In this document: positions 10,566-20,944 of the stretch, one piece after another
Numbering within the stretch: position 1 is the first letter of the stretch
Layout: the number at the start of each line of letters is the position of its first letter
NCBI GenBank assembly: GCA_001600455.1
Contig: BCKC01000007.1
Span: forward strand, 1,490,019-1,554,018
Direction: 5' to 3'
Source of the DNA: Endocalyx cinctus
Taxonomy: Eukaryota; Ascomycota; Sordariomycetes; Amphisphaeriales; Apiosporaceae
DNA: 64,000 nucleotides
The notes under the pieces: generated by a model
The model's database searches: none
Seen by the model: the letters and a program-made list of their open reading frames with translations, nothing else
Told to the model about the DNA's origin: nothing
Translations under genes and position numbers: made by a program

Positions 10566-12171
10566 ATGAAGACCTCACTCATCTCTATTCTCACTTTGAG
10601 CACCGTAGCCTCTGGATTCCCACACCGTGAATTCACCTCGAGAGGCACATCGACGTCTCAAAAATATGGAACTAAGCGTATGCCTCTTTTCGAATTTCTC
10701 TCCTAAAACCTAGCTGATAGCAGATCCCTCTAGCGAAACGTGCCGACGGGGTTCAGTATTTTGGCGTGAACATCGCCGGGTTTGATTTCGGCTGTGCGAC
10801 CGACGTAAGTTTTCACTTACAAGAGAGAAGAAGAAAAAAAAAACGAATTTATAGACTTACGTCCCATAGGGAACATGTACCACAAGTGAGGCGTCCCCGC
10901 CTCTTTCCGACCTAGGAGGATCAGATGGGTAAGAAGAAATAAATCCGCCCTCCTTTGTCTATACGCTGAATGAGAATACTGATATATGGAGGATATCCAG
11001 CGCCGGGCAGATGTCCCATTTTGCCGAGGACGATTCGATGAACGTCTTCCGCCTCCCTGTCGGTTGGCAGTGGCTGGTGAATAACCAGCTGGGCGGAACC
11101 CTGGACTCGAATAACTTCGGGCAGTACGACCAGCTCGTCCAGGCGTGCCTAGCCACGGGCGCTTCTTGCATTATAGATGTAAGTACACCGCATTTATTTT
11201 TTTTCTCTCTTCTTTGCGCAATCTTATTTTCGTCAGTAAATTTCCGTAGCTAACTTGTCTTAGATTCATAATTGTAGGTTTATTACAATCTCAATAAAAA
11301 AATCAGGATAATTTGAACCCCTCCTCCCATATCACTCTCGAAGTTGAAAACACCGGCTCACTAACCATTCGACCCAACCCATCCAGACGCGCGATGGAAC
11401 TCGCAAATCGTCGGGCAGGGCGGACCGACGAACGACGAGTTCGCGAACCTGTGGAGCCAGCTGGCGACCGAGTACGCGTCCGAGCCGAAGATGATGTTCG
11501 GCGTGATGAACGAGCCGCACGACGTGCCGGACATCGACGCCTGGGCCGACACGGTGCAGGCCGCGGTCACCGCGATCCGCGAGGCCGGCGCCGAGACGCA
11601 GAATATTCTGATCCCCGGGAACGACTGGACCTCGGCCGAGGCGTTCCCGACGAGCAGCGGGCCGGCCCTCCTGAAGGTGACGAACCCGGATAATACGACG
11701 GACGGCCTCATCTTCGACGTGCACAAGTACTCGGACGAGGATAACTCGGGCACGCATACGTGAGTAATCTTTTTTTACTCCTTTTTGACGACACCCTCCT
11801 ATTTTCCCCTATTTTTCCCCTTAGCTTTTTTTCAGTTCTCCTTCGTTTAACCTCGTCATCTTCATTTTAGCGAATGCACGACCGACAACATCTCCAACGC
11901 CTTCTCGCCCCTGGCCGACTGGTTACGGTCGAACGGCCGGCAGGCGATCAACACCGAGTTCGGCGGGGGTAACACGGACTCGTGCGAGAAGTACATCTGC
12001 CAGCAGGTCGACTTCGTGAACCAGAACGCCGACGTGTATATCGGCTGGGTGGGCTGGTCCGCCGGCGGTTTCGACCCTTCTACGTACGAGCTCAGCGAGG
12101 TCCCGACCCAGAATGGGGGGACCTGGGAGGATTCGGCTTTGGTGAAGGCTTGTTTGAAGAATACCGCATAA
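10566..12171 (+). CDS. cel5A: Secreted endo-beta-1,4-glucanase, GH5 (Cel5A/EGII type, no CBM1)
   Basis: Endoglucanase cleaving internal beta-1,4 bonds of cellulose, secreted. Seven exons: 10566-10677, 10734-10804, 10870-10928, 10992-11178, 11264-11273, 11387-11759, 11871-12171; 370 aa. A signal peptide (about residues 1-18, MKTSLISILTLSTVASGF) is followed by a short linker and a KR pair. Motifs match Trichoderma EGII: GVNIAGFDFGC, FRLPVGWQWLVNN, DIHNYARWN, MNEPHD (acid/base Glu about 189), GNDW, IFDVHKY and TEFGGGN (nucleophile Glu about 300). Unlike EGII there is no N-terminal cellulose-binding module. The DIHNYARWN motif depends on a 10-nt exon. The acceptor of intron 1 is chosen by phase (10733), so one or two residues there are uncertain. 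Confidence 0.92.
11264..11273 (+). other. 10-nt micro-exon of cel5A
   Basis: ATTCATAATT, preceded by TTAG and followed by GTAGGT. It encodes Ile-His-Asn plus one base of Tyr and completes the conserved DIHNYARWN motif. Without it the preceding Asp codon would join out of phase to the next exon. Confidence 0.85.
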
Positions 12172-13196
12172 GGATGGATGCCTTTCTTCTTCTCTGGATT
12201 TATTGGTAATTTATTTATTTTTACTTCCTTGTTTGTAGTTTAGCTATATTTTGTAAATACGCAAAGAGAGAGATCACGTAGGATGTAGTTCCTTTAAGCA
12301 CCTCAATTTTCATCTTTAGTTAATACGATGCCTAGAAATCGTAGGCCGGTGTATTGTCCACGGGGGTCTCCGATGTACCAACAGTAACGTCAAATGACCT
12401 GCCGGGATAATTCACATCCATATGTATATATCTATATGTAGACTTATCATCTTTAACTGCCGAATTATAACTTCGTCGCAAGAGTTAAAAAAGTATCGGC
12501 AATCATCAACATCTTATTCCAGCGCATTTATAGTTCGAGCTCACGTGTATATTGACCAATGATATCAGATTTCACATTCATGGATATTGGGTGCCCGAGG
12601 TGGAGTAACGTAACGCAAGAAGGCCTTACTGTGTTACTCAAAGACACGGGACGCGGGTAGGGGAAATGGATGTACTCGTGTAGGAGTGAAGAAAGAAAAA
12701 AAAAGATTTGCTTTTAAAGTTTCACTAGTTAATTGATCGTTAAAAAATGCCCATAAAATATTACACAAGGTTATCTTGGTAGAGGTTGAGAGAAAAGAAA
12801 ACAATAATTTCAAGTGGTCAGCATGGCTTGATATTGAGTGGTGATCCAAAATACCCAATGGAAAAAAAAGGTGGTTTATAGATATTCACTATACCTACCC
12901 ACCCCTTTAATCCTTTAAACAAAAACTTGATAATTTATATATTCCTTTAAAAGTCATCTATCTATACTAGAAATCATGTGCGATCCCAAACAAATATCGT
13001 CTTTAGAATGACGCGACGTTTCACAATTATGCGGCACTCGGTCTACGGTCTTCTCTTCACGCGACGTCTACATCTTATTATCACGTCTTTCTTTTGTCGC
13101 CTCTCGTCTTAGGGGAAAAAAAAAACAATTCGATTCCTTCAATTCCTAAAAATAGACTTCTTCAAAATAGATTCTATAAGATAGAGAAAGAGAGAT
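12172..13196. other. Intergenic downstream of cel5A
   Basis: AT-rich spacer; no supported gene, RNA or repeat. It would contain the cel5A 3' end and the promoter of the small gene at 13197. Confidence 0.5.
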
Positions 13197-13442
13197 ATGT
13201 GCCGAGAAATCTGGTACAGATATGATTGTAACCCGAGGGTTCACCCGCCGGCGCGGCATCTAGTCTTCCAGTACCTAGAAGCCTGCGTCTACTGGAGGCA
13301 GCGGAACCCGTGCGTCGGACTTCACGACGGTAGCGAGCACTGCCCCTTGTACGATAGGAACGAGGACCACGGAGTCGAGAGAAAGGCGGAGAGGTGTCCG
13401 GAATGCGCCAACACCGGCGGTTCACCGGAATCGAATCGCTGA
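13197..13442 (+). CDS. Small Cys-containing hypothetical protein (81 aa)
   Basis: Not assigned to a function. Short single-exon frame beginning MCREIWYRYDCN, with seven cysteines, including a C-terminal CPEC pair and an HCPLYDR motif. This pattern is common in uncharacterised ascomycete proteins that begin MCRxxxxxYxC. There is no signal peptide or membrane segment. Paired Cys/His residues could bind zinc, which is inference. Support for a real gene: GC-rich, codon-like composition set in an AT-rich spacer. The opposite strand is also open (13509-13174) but less gene-like. Confidence 0.5.
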   Translation: MCREIWYRYDCNPRVHPPARHLVFQYLEACVYWRQRNPCVGLHDGSEHCPLYDRNEDHGVERKAERCPECANTGGSPESNR

Positions 13443-14851
13443 TAACTCCATTTTTTTTTTCTTCTCTTTTCTCTCTACCTCTTGGGTTCACGGAAAAAAA
13501 ACTACCCACTCTTCTATACCCCTTTACCGTGAATAACTCTTCTTCTTCTTTTTCTCTGTCGTTTTTTTCTTCTTATTAATTATTCTTTGGTCGCTATGGT
13601 GTGTTGATAAGTGTTTAAAGAAATCGATAATATCTCTTGTATTTGAATTTTGTATTTACCAACTTTTTTCTTCTTGTATTTTTCATCAATAATTCCTCGG
13701 AATTTGAGAATTCACGTTATAGAATGAATGCTTTCTCAGGCCAGGCAGGTGAATTAGCTTACCTATATACCGTGTATCGGATATGAAAGGGGGTTTATTT
13801 GAGCCAGATTATCTAGGCGAGGACATTGGTACACACCCCGCTACGTTATGATATTTATCAGATGATTTTATGATTAGAATATAGAGCATGCAATAATAAA
13901 CATCAGAGTTTAAATCCGTATGGATATCCTACCTCGGTGATTACTAAAGTTTGAGCTGAAGATAGTCGGTGGATTTCGCATTGCCTACCAGCCTACGCAA
14001 GGTTTTCAGCTATACAGAACGTATCCACCGGTCTTGGTGTAGGACTGAATAGTCCCACCATGACTTGATATTACAAAGCATTGAACTTATTGATCATATT
14101 GTTGATTTGACCTTGTCTATCTATGTATTATTCACGCCTTTCGTGAAAGTAGGTAATCATCCTAACTCCGTCGAAACCGCTGACCCAGGCAGCCAGGCTC
14201 TTCAAAGTTTACTCAACAGCTCAAATCACGTAGATAACTCTAGAAACACGTTCCGAACGCAGGGATTTCGAACAAGATCATTAATCATGTAATTTACCAG
14301 CCTTTCTATCAACCTAGTTTTCGCGTACATAGCGACGAGAAAGAAACAGCTGGGAAGGTTTAGTCTTAATGGTGGGCGATGACTCCGTACTTTGCGGATA
14401 TTGCGGGAAGTTTGCGGTTTCTTTATCATCATCCCCCCTTGCCCCCCCTAGTCCAAACGACCCCCCTAGCAGCAAAAAAAATAGGACAAACGTATTATGG
14501 AGCCCGCGATTCTTCTAATTGCCCGTACGAGGGGAAACTCTCGTACCAATAGACCGCCGGTGGAAATAAGACATTTTGTTTTTATGTACATCACGGGTTA
14601 TCCCATAGTGAGTGACTTTCGTAAATACGATAATTTCTACTTGATTGCGAAGTCTTGGCTCGAAGGTGTAGATAGAATATATGAGACTTCCTAAATATAT
14701 AAAGATGGTTCGCTCTTCACGAGATAATTATTCTTTATACTTGCTTCACCAGTCTCGTCTACTTTGGATCTGTCTTTACATTCATATGGTTACTTTACCC
14801 AATAAACTAAAGCACCCCTAATCTAACATCTCCTCTCTTCAATACTGCACC
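13443..14851. other. Intergenic upstream of the SDR gene
   Basis: AT-rich spacer with C-runs near 14432-14470. A 65-codon frame at 14497-14694 has no recognisable feature. A TATA-like word sits at 14696-14703. Confidence 0.5.
14696..14703 (+). promoter_or_regulatory. Candidate TATA element of the SDR gene
   Basis: TATATAAA, 149 nt upstream of the ATG at 14852 and followed by a C/T-rich leader. Position and orientation suit a core promoter, but such words are frequent in AT-rich DNA. Confidence 0.35.
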
Positions 14852-15862
14852 ATGCCTTCCTATCTAATCACCGGAAGCAGCCGCGGCCTCGGTCTCGGTT
14901 TAGTTGTCGAGCTGGTAAGAGCGTTCACATCTCAAATATCCATCTCATTACCAACTCAGTAAAGCTGACAATGGATACCTCTCCTCTTTGTTTGAATAGC
15001 TCAAGAAACCCGACAGCTTCGTGATCGCCACCGCGAGAAACCCCAACGACTCCAGCGGTCTGCAGGAGCTGAAAGCCAAATATCCAGCCGACCGCTTGCG
15101 TCTCCTCGAGCTAGACATCGGCTCGCGGGAGAGCATCGAAAAAGCGGCCTCGGCCGCCAGCGAACTTCTCCCTCGAGGGCTGGACGTCCTCGTCAGCAAC
15201 GCCGCGGCAAGCTTCGAGTCCTCGCCGTTCGAGGAAGGCGACGTCGAGGTGATGGGGGAGGAAGTGCGCCATCACGTCGTCGGGAACATCCTGCTGTTTC
15301 GCGCCTTCGCGCCTCTGGTGCGGAAGAGCGAGCAGAGGAAGATCTTCGTGATGACTTCGACGCTGGGATCCATCGAGACTGCTATTCATCTCCCGGGATT
15401 GGCCCCCGTCTACTCGGTGACGAAGGCTGCTTTGAATATGTAATAACGTCTTCCCTGCTCCTTACAATTTACGCGGTACTCTTTTTTTTTTTTTACTGGA
15501 TTTTAGGATATTAACCCTATAAAATTTTTTAGGCTTGTTCGCAAATGGAGTGCCACTCTGAAAAATGATGGAATAACCGCGTTTCTCGTTGATCCTGGTA
15601 TGTTTCTCTAAGTTACATTAAAAAAAAAACTCCCCCTACATATCAGGAGCTGACACGCCGCGATTTCTTTTGCGTGATAGGCTGGATTAGCGCAACCGAG
15701 CTTGGCAACTCAATCAAACCTTGGATGGACAAATATGCACCCCATCGTCCCGCTATCACGGTAGAGTCCTCGTGCGCCGGTTGCGTCCGTATTCTAGATG
15801 GCGTTACCGCCGAGGATAATGGGAAATTCTTCCGGATCGATGGTACACAGAACCCCTGGTGA
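14852..15862 (+). CDS. Short-chain dehydrogenase/reductase (classical SDR)
   Basis: NAD(P)-dependent oxidoreductase of unknown substrate. Four exons: 14852-14914, 15000-15439, 15533-15597, 15681-15862; 249 aa. Rossmann nucleotide-binding motif TGSSRGLGLG begins at residue 7. The VSNAAA block corresponds to the NAG motif, and a Ser occurs in the FVMTSTLGS strand. The catalytic YSVTK is at about 159-163 (Tyr and Lys intact), followed by VDPGW, the usual PG motif after the active site. No signal peptide. The ATG sits directly before the cofactor motif. The gene is convergent with the Zn2Cys6 factor, only 170 bp away; regulation of one by the other is possible but not shown. Confidence 0.88.
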
Positions 15863-16032
15863 AGTGCTCTTCTCAGCAGCCTTCCTCCAGCACCATATTC
15901 TGACTGTACTCTATGACGCTTGGGGGAAGAGGCTCTCCTTGGCTTCTAAGATTTTAAGATAGATACCTAGATAAACATAAGTGTTTTAGCTTTTATTTCT
16001 TCGGAAGGACTAGGAACTAAATATATCATTCT

Positions 16033-17773
16033 CTACTCACCGGCGGCGTGCCAACGACGGCTGAAATTTTCTAAGAGACTCCTTAGTGTTTCGGCGGCTT
16101 TCTTGTCTTCCGAATTGTGACGTCCACGACTTCGTGCGATCAAAACTGAGCTCGCTTGGTAAAGTGATTGAATGAGGAAGGGAGAAATTAGCTCTTGTAG
16201 TCTAGGGTTGGACGCAAATCCTAAGCATAGCTTCTCCGCCATGTCGGTCAAAGCCTGAAGAGCTTCTCGAGCTTCGGGAGTAAAATCTAGGTCAACTGAA
16301 TCTAATACATTCCCGTCAGAAACGCTTTCATATTGCATATGCAACACTCTTTCTTCGAGCTGTAGAATTGTACTAAGAAGCGGTCAGGTCTTTTCGTAAT
16401 GATATGGGTAGACAGAGATTTGCTTAGGGTACCTGTAGCATAAGACCGACTGTGGACAAAATATTAAACGTCCTTTTTTCGCTTCCTTATCTGCGAGTCG
16501 AACAAGATACAGTAGAACTTGACGAAGTTCTTTAGTGTCACTGGCAAATAATTCGTGATTATATGCGCCACGCTCTTTGGATGGTGAAAAATTTAGTGCC
16601 TGGCTAATAAAATAGGTTCCCTGAGCAAGCCGTGAATAATATCCCATTTTGAGCTCAAAGCCCTTGGATAATTTAACGGTATCCTCAGGTTCGAATGGCT
16701 AAAATAAAGAATGAGACTAAGTTAGCCGAGCCTTACGGTTTGTGCGTCGATAGTGCCCCACGTTTAAGTCCCATAAGTCATCGTCAACGGGAAGATAGAA
16801 GTCGATCGTCGGATCTTTCGTAGCGAGTTGTCGTTCAGGATTATCAAGGTTTAAAAGCCTACTCGTGAAGGTTATGAGATGCCGAAGGACGCGCCATGCT
16901 TAGCCATCGAAGTAGTGAACTAACTTACCGATCAAGGATTAAAATAGACCACCAAACCCTCCTCTTCTCCTCCACTTGAAGCCAAGATCTTCCCCCTTCA
17001 TCATCACTAAGCAATTCTATCCCTAACTTGTCGATCCCTAACGCATTTCCGTAGCGAGCGCATGCTCCCACGGTCAGATATGCGGATGGGTATATAGCGT
17101 GACTTATCTCGTAAAGCGATATGAGGACGTTGGCCTGTAAAACATGAACGGAAAAGAGACCTCGTGTTTCAACCTCGACATGATATCGTTTCGCTGCGTC
17201 GTACAAAGTCGTTCTTGCGTTTCTTTTATCCTTATCAAGACCGGGATCGGTGCAGAATAGTTTCATGCAGATAGCCAGCAGGTAGAGTTCGGCTTGCCGT
17301 CGGGAGGATAGGGGGTTAAGCAGGTGGGTGAAAAAGCTCTTCTTCGAGATAATCGGCATCCACCAGTGCACCAAGGTCAAATACTCGTCCGCGATAGATT
17401 TGACAGCGTTCAAATCTCCCGCGAGAGCTCGTACGTCGTCCGGGACCGTTGTACCGTCGGGCGTTATTTCCACACGCGTCTCTCGGAATACTCTGGGCGC
17501 AAGGAAGCGTGCGGCGGGGTGCACGGCGTTGAGCTGCGACGAAGATAACTCGACCGCCGAAGACTCCGAAGCGGGACACGCGCCGTGGGAGCTCGCCTGC
17601 GTATCTTTTTTGGCGCCCTTTTTATGGGGAATGTACACGCACTCGATCACTCTCTTGGTACATTGATGACATGTGGGTAAGACCCTGTCACAACGTCTCC
17701 TGCCTTTGTAGCACGGGAAGCAGGATTGGTTGGCGTTTTGAGTAGGAACCGGTGATATATTTTGAGAACTCAT
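16033..17773 (-). CDS. Zn2Cys6 transcription factor with fungal-specific middle homology region
   Basis: Nuclear DNA-binding regulator; target unknown. Exons 17773-16929, 16858-16737 (or ending at 16762, see below), 16698-16433 and 16372-16033. The N-terminus has a perfect CX2CX6CX6CX2CX6C cluster (about residues 18-45) with basic GRRRC. The middle region (about 120-340) shows LVHWWMPIISKKSF, EKRRVWWSILILDR, FYLPVDDDLWD and GYYSRLAQ, as in the fungal TF domain. The exon 2/3 junction is odd: the good donor GTAAGG at 16736 leaves a 38-nt intron and breaks the frame. Ending exon 2 at 16762, after DLWDLN (donor GTGGGG), keeps the frame. The C-terminus is short, ending HAAGE. Confidence 0.8.
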
Positions 17774-18962
17774 ATTGAAAGTGCTTAACAGAGGTTGTAA
17801 TATCGTCTGCGGTCTTTTGAGGATATGGCGAAATTAAAGACTAAAGAATAAGTATTATCTGGTAGCTTTGATATTCTAACCAGCATGAGATGATCTATAA
17901 TCACTAAGTAGATACGACACGGACCAAAAGGACACTTTTACTAATACTTGTAGATCATGGCAAAATGAGTCGGATGGATATATCTATATCTATCCATCCA
18001 TATATCCTAGGGCTGCTTTCTGATGTTTGGCCCGTGAATAAACCTTACCGTAGCTAGGTAAGTACGTGTTGCATATCGTAACTACCTAAGACTGAAGTTG
18101 ACTTCATACTTAGTTACCTTATTGCCTACCTAGCAGCCTACCTAGGTAGTACTTGGCGAACTTTGTAGGATTATAAGCGTTGTTGTCAAATTAGACAGGC
18201 AGTTTCTGCTCACAAATTTGTCTTTGATGATACCTCAAAAACTTTATAAGAATTGTCGTTTCTGTCGACGGTCTAATGCTTTATCCGATATCGGTCAAAT
18301 CTGAACTGACTTGGGGTATCTGAATCTTAGGAGAGTTATTGAGTTGTGGCTGCACTGACATCTTTTGAATAATAATGTTTACTTTCTTGAATTAATATGT
18401 TACAACTCAAGTTGCACTTTAATCATCTTGGGTGATACGTGATAGATGCAGTGTGTAAGTACTATATAAGAGGCAGTTACTATAGTTACAGCTGCACAGT
18501 TACCTAATTAAAAAGATTATGGTGGGGTGTATTCCTAACATTGCATATTGACCCCTCTATCCCTTGCCCCTCCATCTGCTAGACCAAAAATCTTGCGTAG
18601 TACATTTGATATACCGCCACATCTCTTCAGTATCATATCGATAGTGGTAAATAACTTGGATAATTCTATATTATTTAGATCATGCTGTATCTATCAAAAC
18701 GGGAATACCTTGTAATGGGGCCTATTTTGCATATATCGTAACGGGTACCTCCGATTTCAGGAGGTTAGTACAGTGAAAACCCTAACTAGGTGGGGCACTA
18801 GATTGGCTTGGTTGGGTTGATAGTAGTAGCTATTTGTTTACAGAATTCTCATCATCATTTCTCCGAACTGCTTCAAAAATTCAATCCCGTTATTAATAAC
18901 CTTCTATATTATACGGTAGATATCCTTCGTTACTAAAGAAAAGAGGAAAAGAAAAAAACATA
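17774..18962. other. Divergent region between the Zn2Cys6 factor and lys9
   Basis: AT-rich, rich in CTAGGTA/TACCTA words (for example 18125-18150). No gene supported. Confidence 0.5.
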
Positions 18963-20944
18963 ATGCCGCAGACTGCCCTTCTTCTCGGCTCCGGCTTCGT
19001 CGCCGCCCCTACCGTCCAGGTTCTCTCCGACGCCGGCGTGCACGTCACCGTCGCCTGCCGTACTCTGGCCGCCGCTCAGAAGCTCGCGGGAAGTCACGCT
19101 AACACCAAGGCCGTCAGCCTCGACGTGAATGACAGCTCCGCTCTCGAGGCCGCCGTAGCCGCCCACGATGTTGCCATCTCGTTGATCCCTTACACGTACC
19201 ATGCCGCCGTCATCAAGGCCGCGATTAAGGCTAAGAAGCACGTCGTCACCACCTCCTACGTGTCGCCGGCTATGCAGGAGCTCGATGCCGAGGCTAAGGC
19301 CGCCGGTATTACCGTCATGAACGAGATTGGTGTATGTCCCATTCTTAATTTAGAGCTTATGGCTTACTTTACCTTACTGACTATATTTTTTAGCTTGACC
19401 CCGGGTATGCATTTTAACCATAATGTTCGTCATATCGTGCTTTCTAACCCAATCTGTTTTCAGTATCGACCACCTTTACGCTGTAGACGTAATTGATCGT
19501 GTTCACAAGGAAGGAGGTTCCATCCTTAAGTTTACCAGCTTTTGTGGTGGTCTTCCGGCTCCCGAAAGTAAGTACAAGTAGCTGACCAGAGATTAAGATT
19601 AGTAAGACTAACCATTATCTTAGACTCGGATAACCCTCTAGGTAAATATACATGCGTTCGAATTCTCGCCTACCTACTGACCATGTTTAGGATACAAGTT
19701 CAGCTGGAGTAGCCGCGGTGTTCTGTTGGCTTTGAAGAACACTGCTAGATTCTACAAGGACGGAGAGGATGTATCCATAACCGGAGTGGACCTCATGAAC
19801 TCGGCGAAACCGTACTACACCGGTTTCCAGGGTTTCAACTTCGTTGCTTACGGCAACCGTGACAGCACGGGCTACAAGGAGCGGTAAGAGCGCACGCGTC
19901 CATCCGTCCTAACAATTGGCTAACTTTTCTCAGATACAACATTCCCGAGGCGCAAACGATTATGCGCGGCACTTTACGTTACGCAGGTTTCCCCGAGTTC
20001 GTCAAGGTTCTCGTCGATGTTGGCTTCCTCAGCGAGGAGGAGAAGCCGTACCTGAAAGAGCCGATTGCGTGGAAGGAGGCCACTAAGCAGATTATCGGTG
20101 CTAGCTCGTCGAGCGAAGCGGACCTGTTGTCGGCCATCTCGTCCAAGGCTAGCTTTAAGAGCGACGATGAGAAGGCGCAGTTGGTTGCGGGTCTCAAGTG
20201 GCGTAAGTGATCGTAAAGTCCTTCGACCATGTTTCTCTATTTTAACATTCTGGCATAGTGGGTATCTTCTCGGACGCAAAGATTACACCTAGGGCCAACC
20301 CGTTGGACACCCTGTGTGCCACTCTCGAGCAGAAGATGGCTTACGAGAACGGCGAGCGTGACCTTGTGGTAAGTGTAAACTGTCGTGAACCCTGAGAACG
20401 CGCGGTCCTAACGTTTGCCAATTAGTTCCTTCAACACAAGTTCGAGATCCAGAACAAAGACGGTAGCCACGACACGGTCACTTCTACCCTGTGCGAATAT
20501 GGTGCTCCCATCGGCTCCGGCGGATACTCGGCCATGGCCAAGCTCGTTGGCATGTAAGTGATATAAAGACACCTTATTCTACGAGATCATGACTAACTCG
20601 ATTGATTATAGACCTTGTGCAGTAGGCAAGTATTTTAGTGTTGTTGATGTTTTCCCGACTTGAATAGTTCTTGAGAAGACGAGTTCAATCGTTCCTCGAG
20701 GAACGCATTTTGAACTAGAATATGAGAAATAATTACTAACATATTATGCGAAACAGCTGTCAAGCAAGTCCTGAACGGCACTATCTCGGATAAGGGTATC
20801 CTCGCCCCGATGAACCAAAGCCTTAACCAGCCGTTGATGAAGGAGTTGAAGGACAACTACGGGTAAGTTTCTCTAGCGAATCTACGCAGAAATACTTGCT
20901 AACGTTCATTTAGCATCGAGTGTATCGAAAAAGTGATCTCGTAA
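18963..20944 (+). CDS. lys9: Saccharopine reductase (saccharopine dehydrogenase, NADP+, L-glutamate-forming)
   Basis: Penultimate step of the fungal alpha-aminoadipate pathway to lysine: condenses aminoadipate semialdehyde with glutamate to saccharopine, in the cytosol. Eleven exons: 18963-19331, 19394-19404, 19464-19567, 19624-19641, 19691-19883, 19934-20202, 20259-20368, 20426-20553, 20612-20625, 20757-20862, 20914-20944; 450 aa, the usual length. Motifs: N-terminal Rossmann GSGFVAAP, then CRTLAAAQKLA, NEIGLDPGIDHLYA (spanning an 11-nt exon), [22 protein letters not shown] (spanning an 18-nt exon) and the C-terminal SDKGILAPM. Intron 9 starts with GC (TAG|GCAAGT), and only this donor keeps the frame (IPCAVAVKQVL). 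All phases close. Confidence 0.93.
20626..20756 (+). other. GC-AG intron of lys9
   Basis: The donor is GCAAGT preceded by TAG, and the acceptor is ACAG after an ACTAAC branch point. The only nearby GT (at 20622) would shift the frame. AG|GCAAGT is the usual context of the minor GC-AG class of U2 introns. Confidence 0.8.

Noticed and set aside
14497..14694. 65-codon frame ending just before the SDR promoter
   Set aside because: No motif and no codon signature; a TATA-like word follows directly, so it is more likely intergenic.
16033..16050. Possible extra intron at the end of the Zn2Cys6 gene (GGTGAGTAG overlaps a donor)
   Set aside because: The nearest acceptors would give introns of about 31-41 nt, too short; the simple stop was kept.
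14852..20944. Biosynthetic gene cluster made of the SDR, Zn2Cys6 factor and neighbours
   Set aside because: No core synthase (PKS, NRPS, terpene or other) is present, and the next gene is primary-metabolism lys9.
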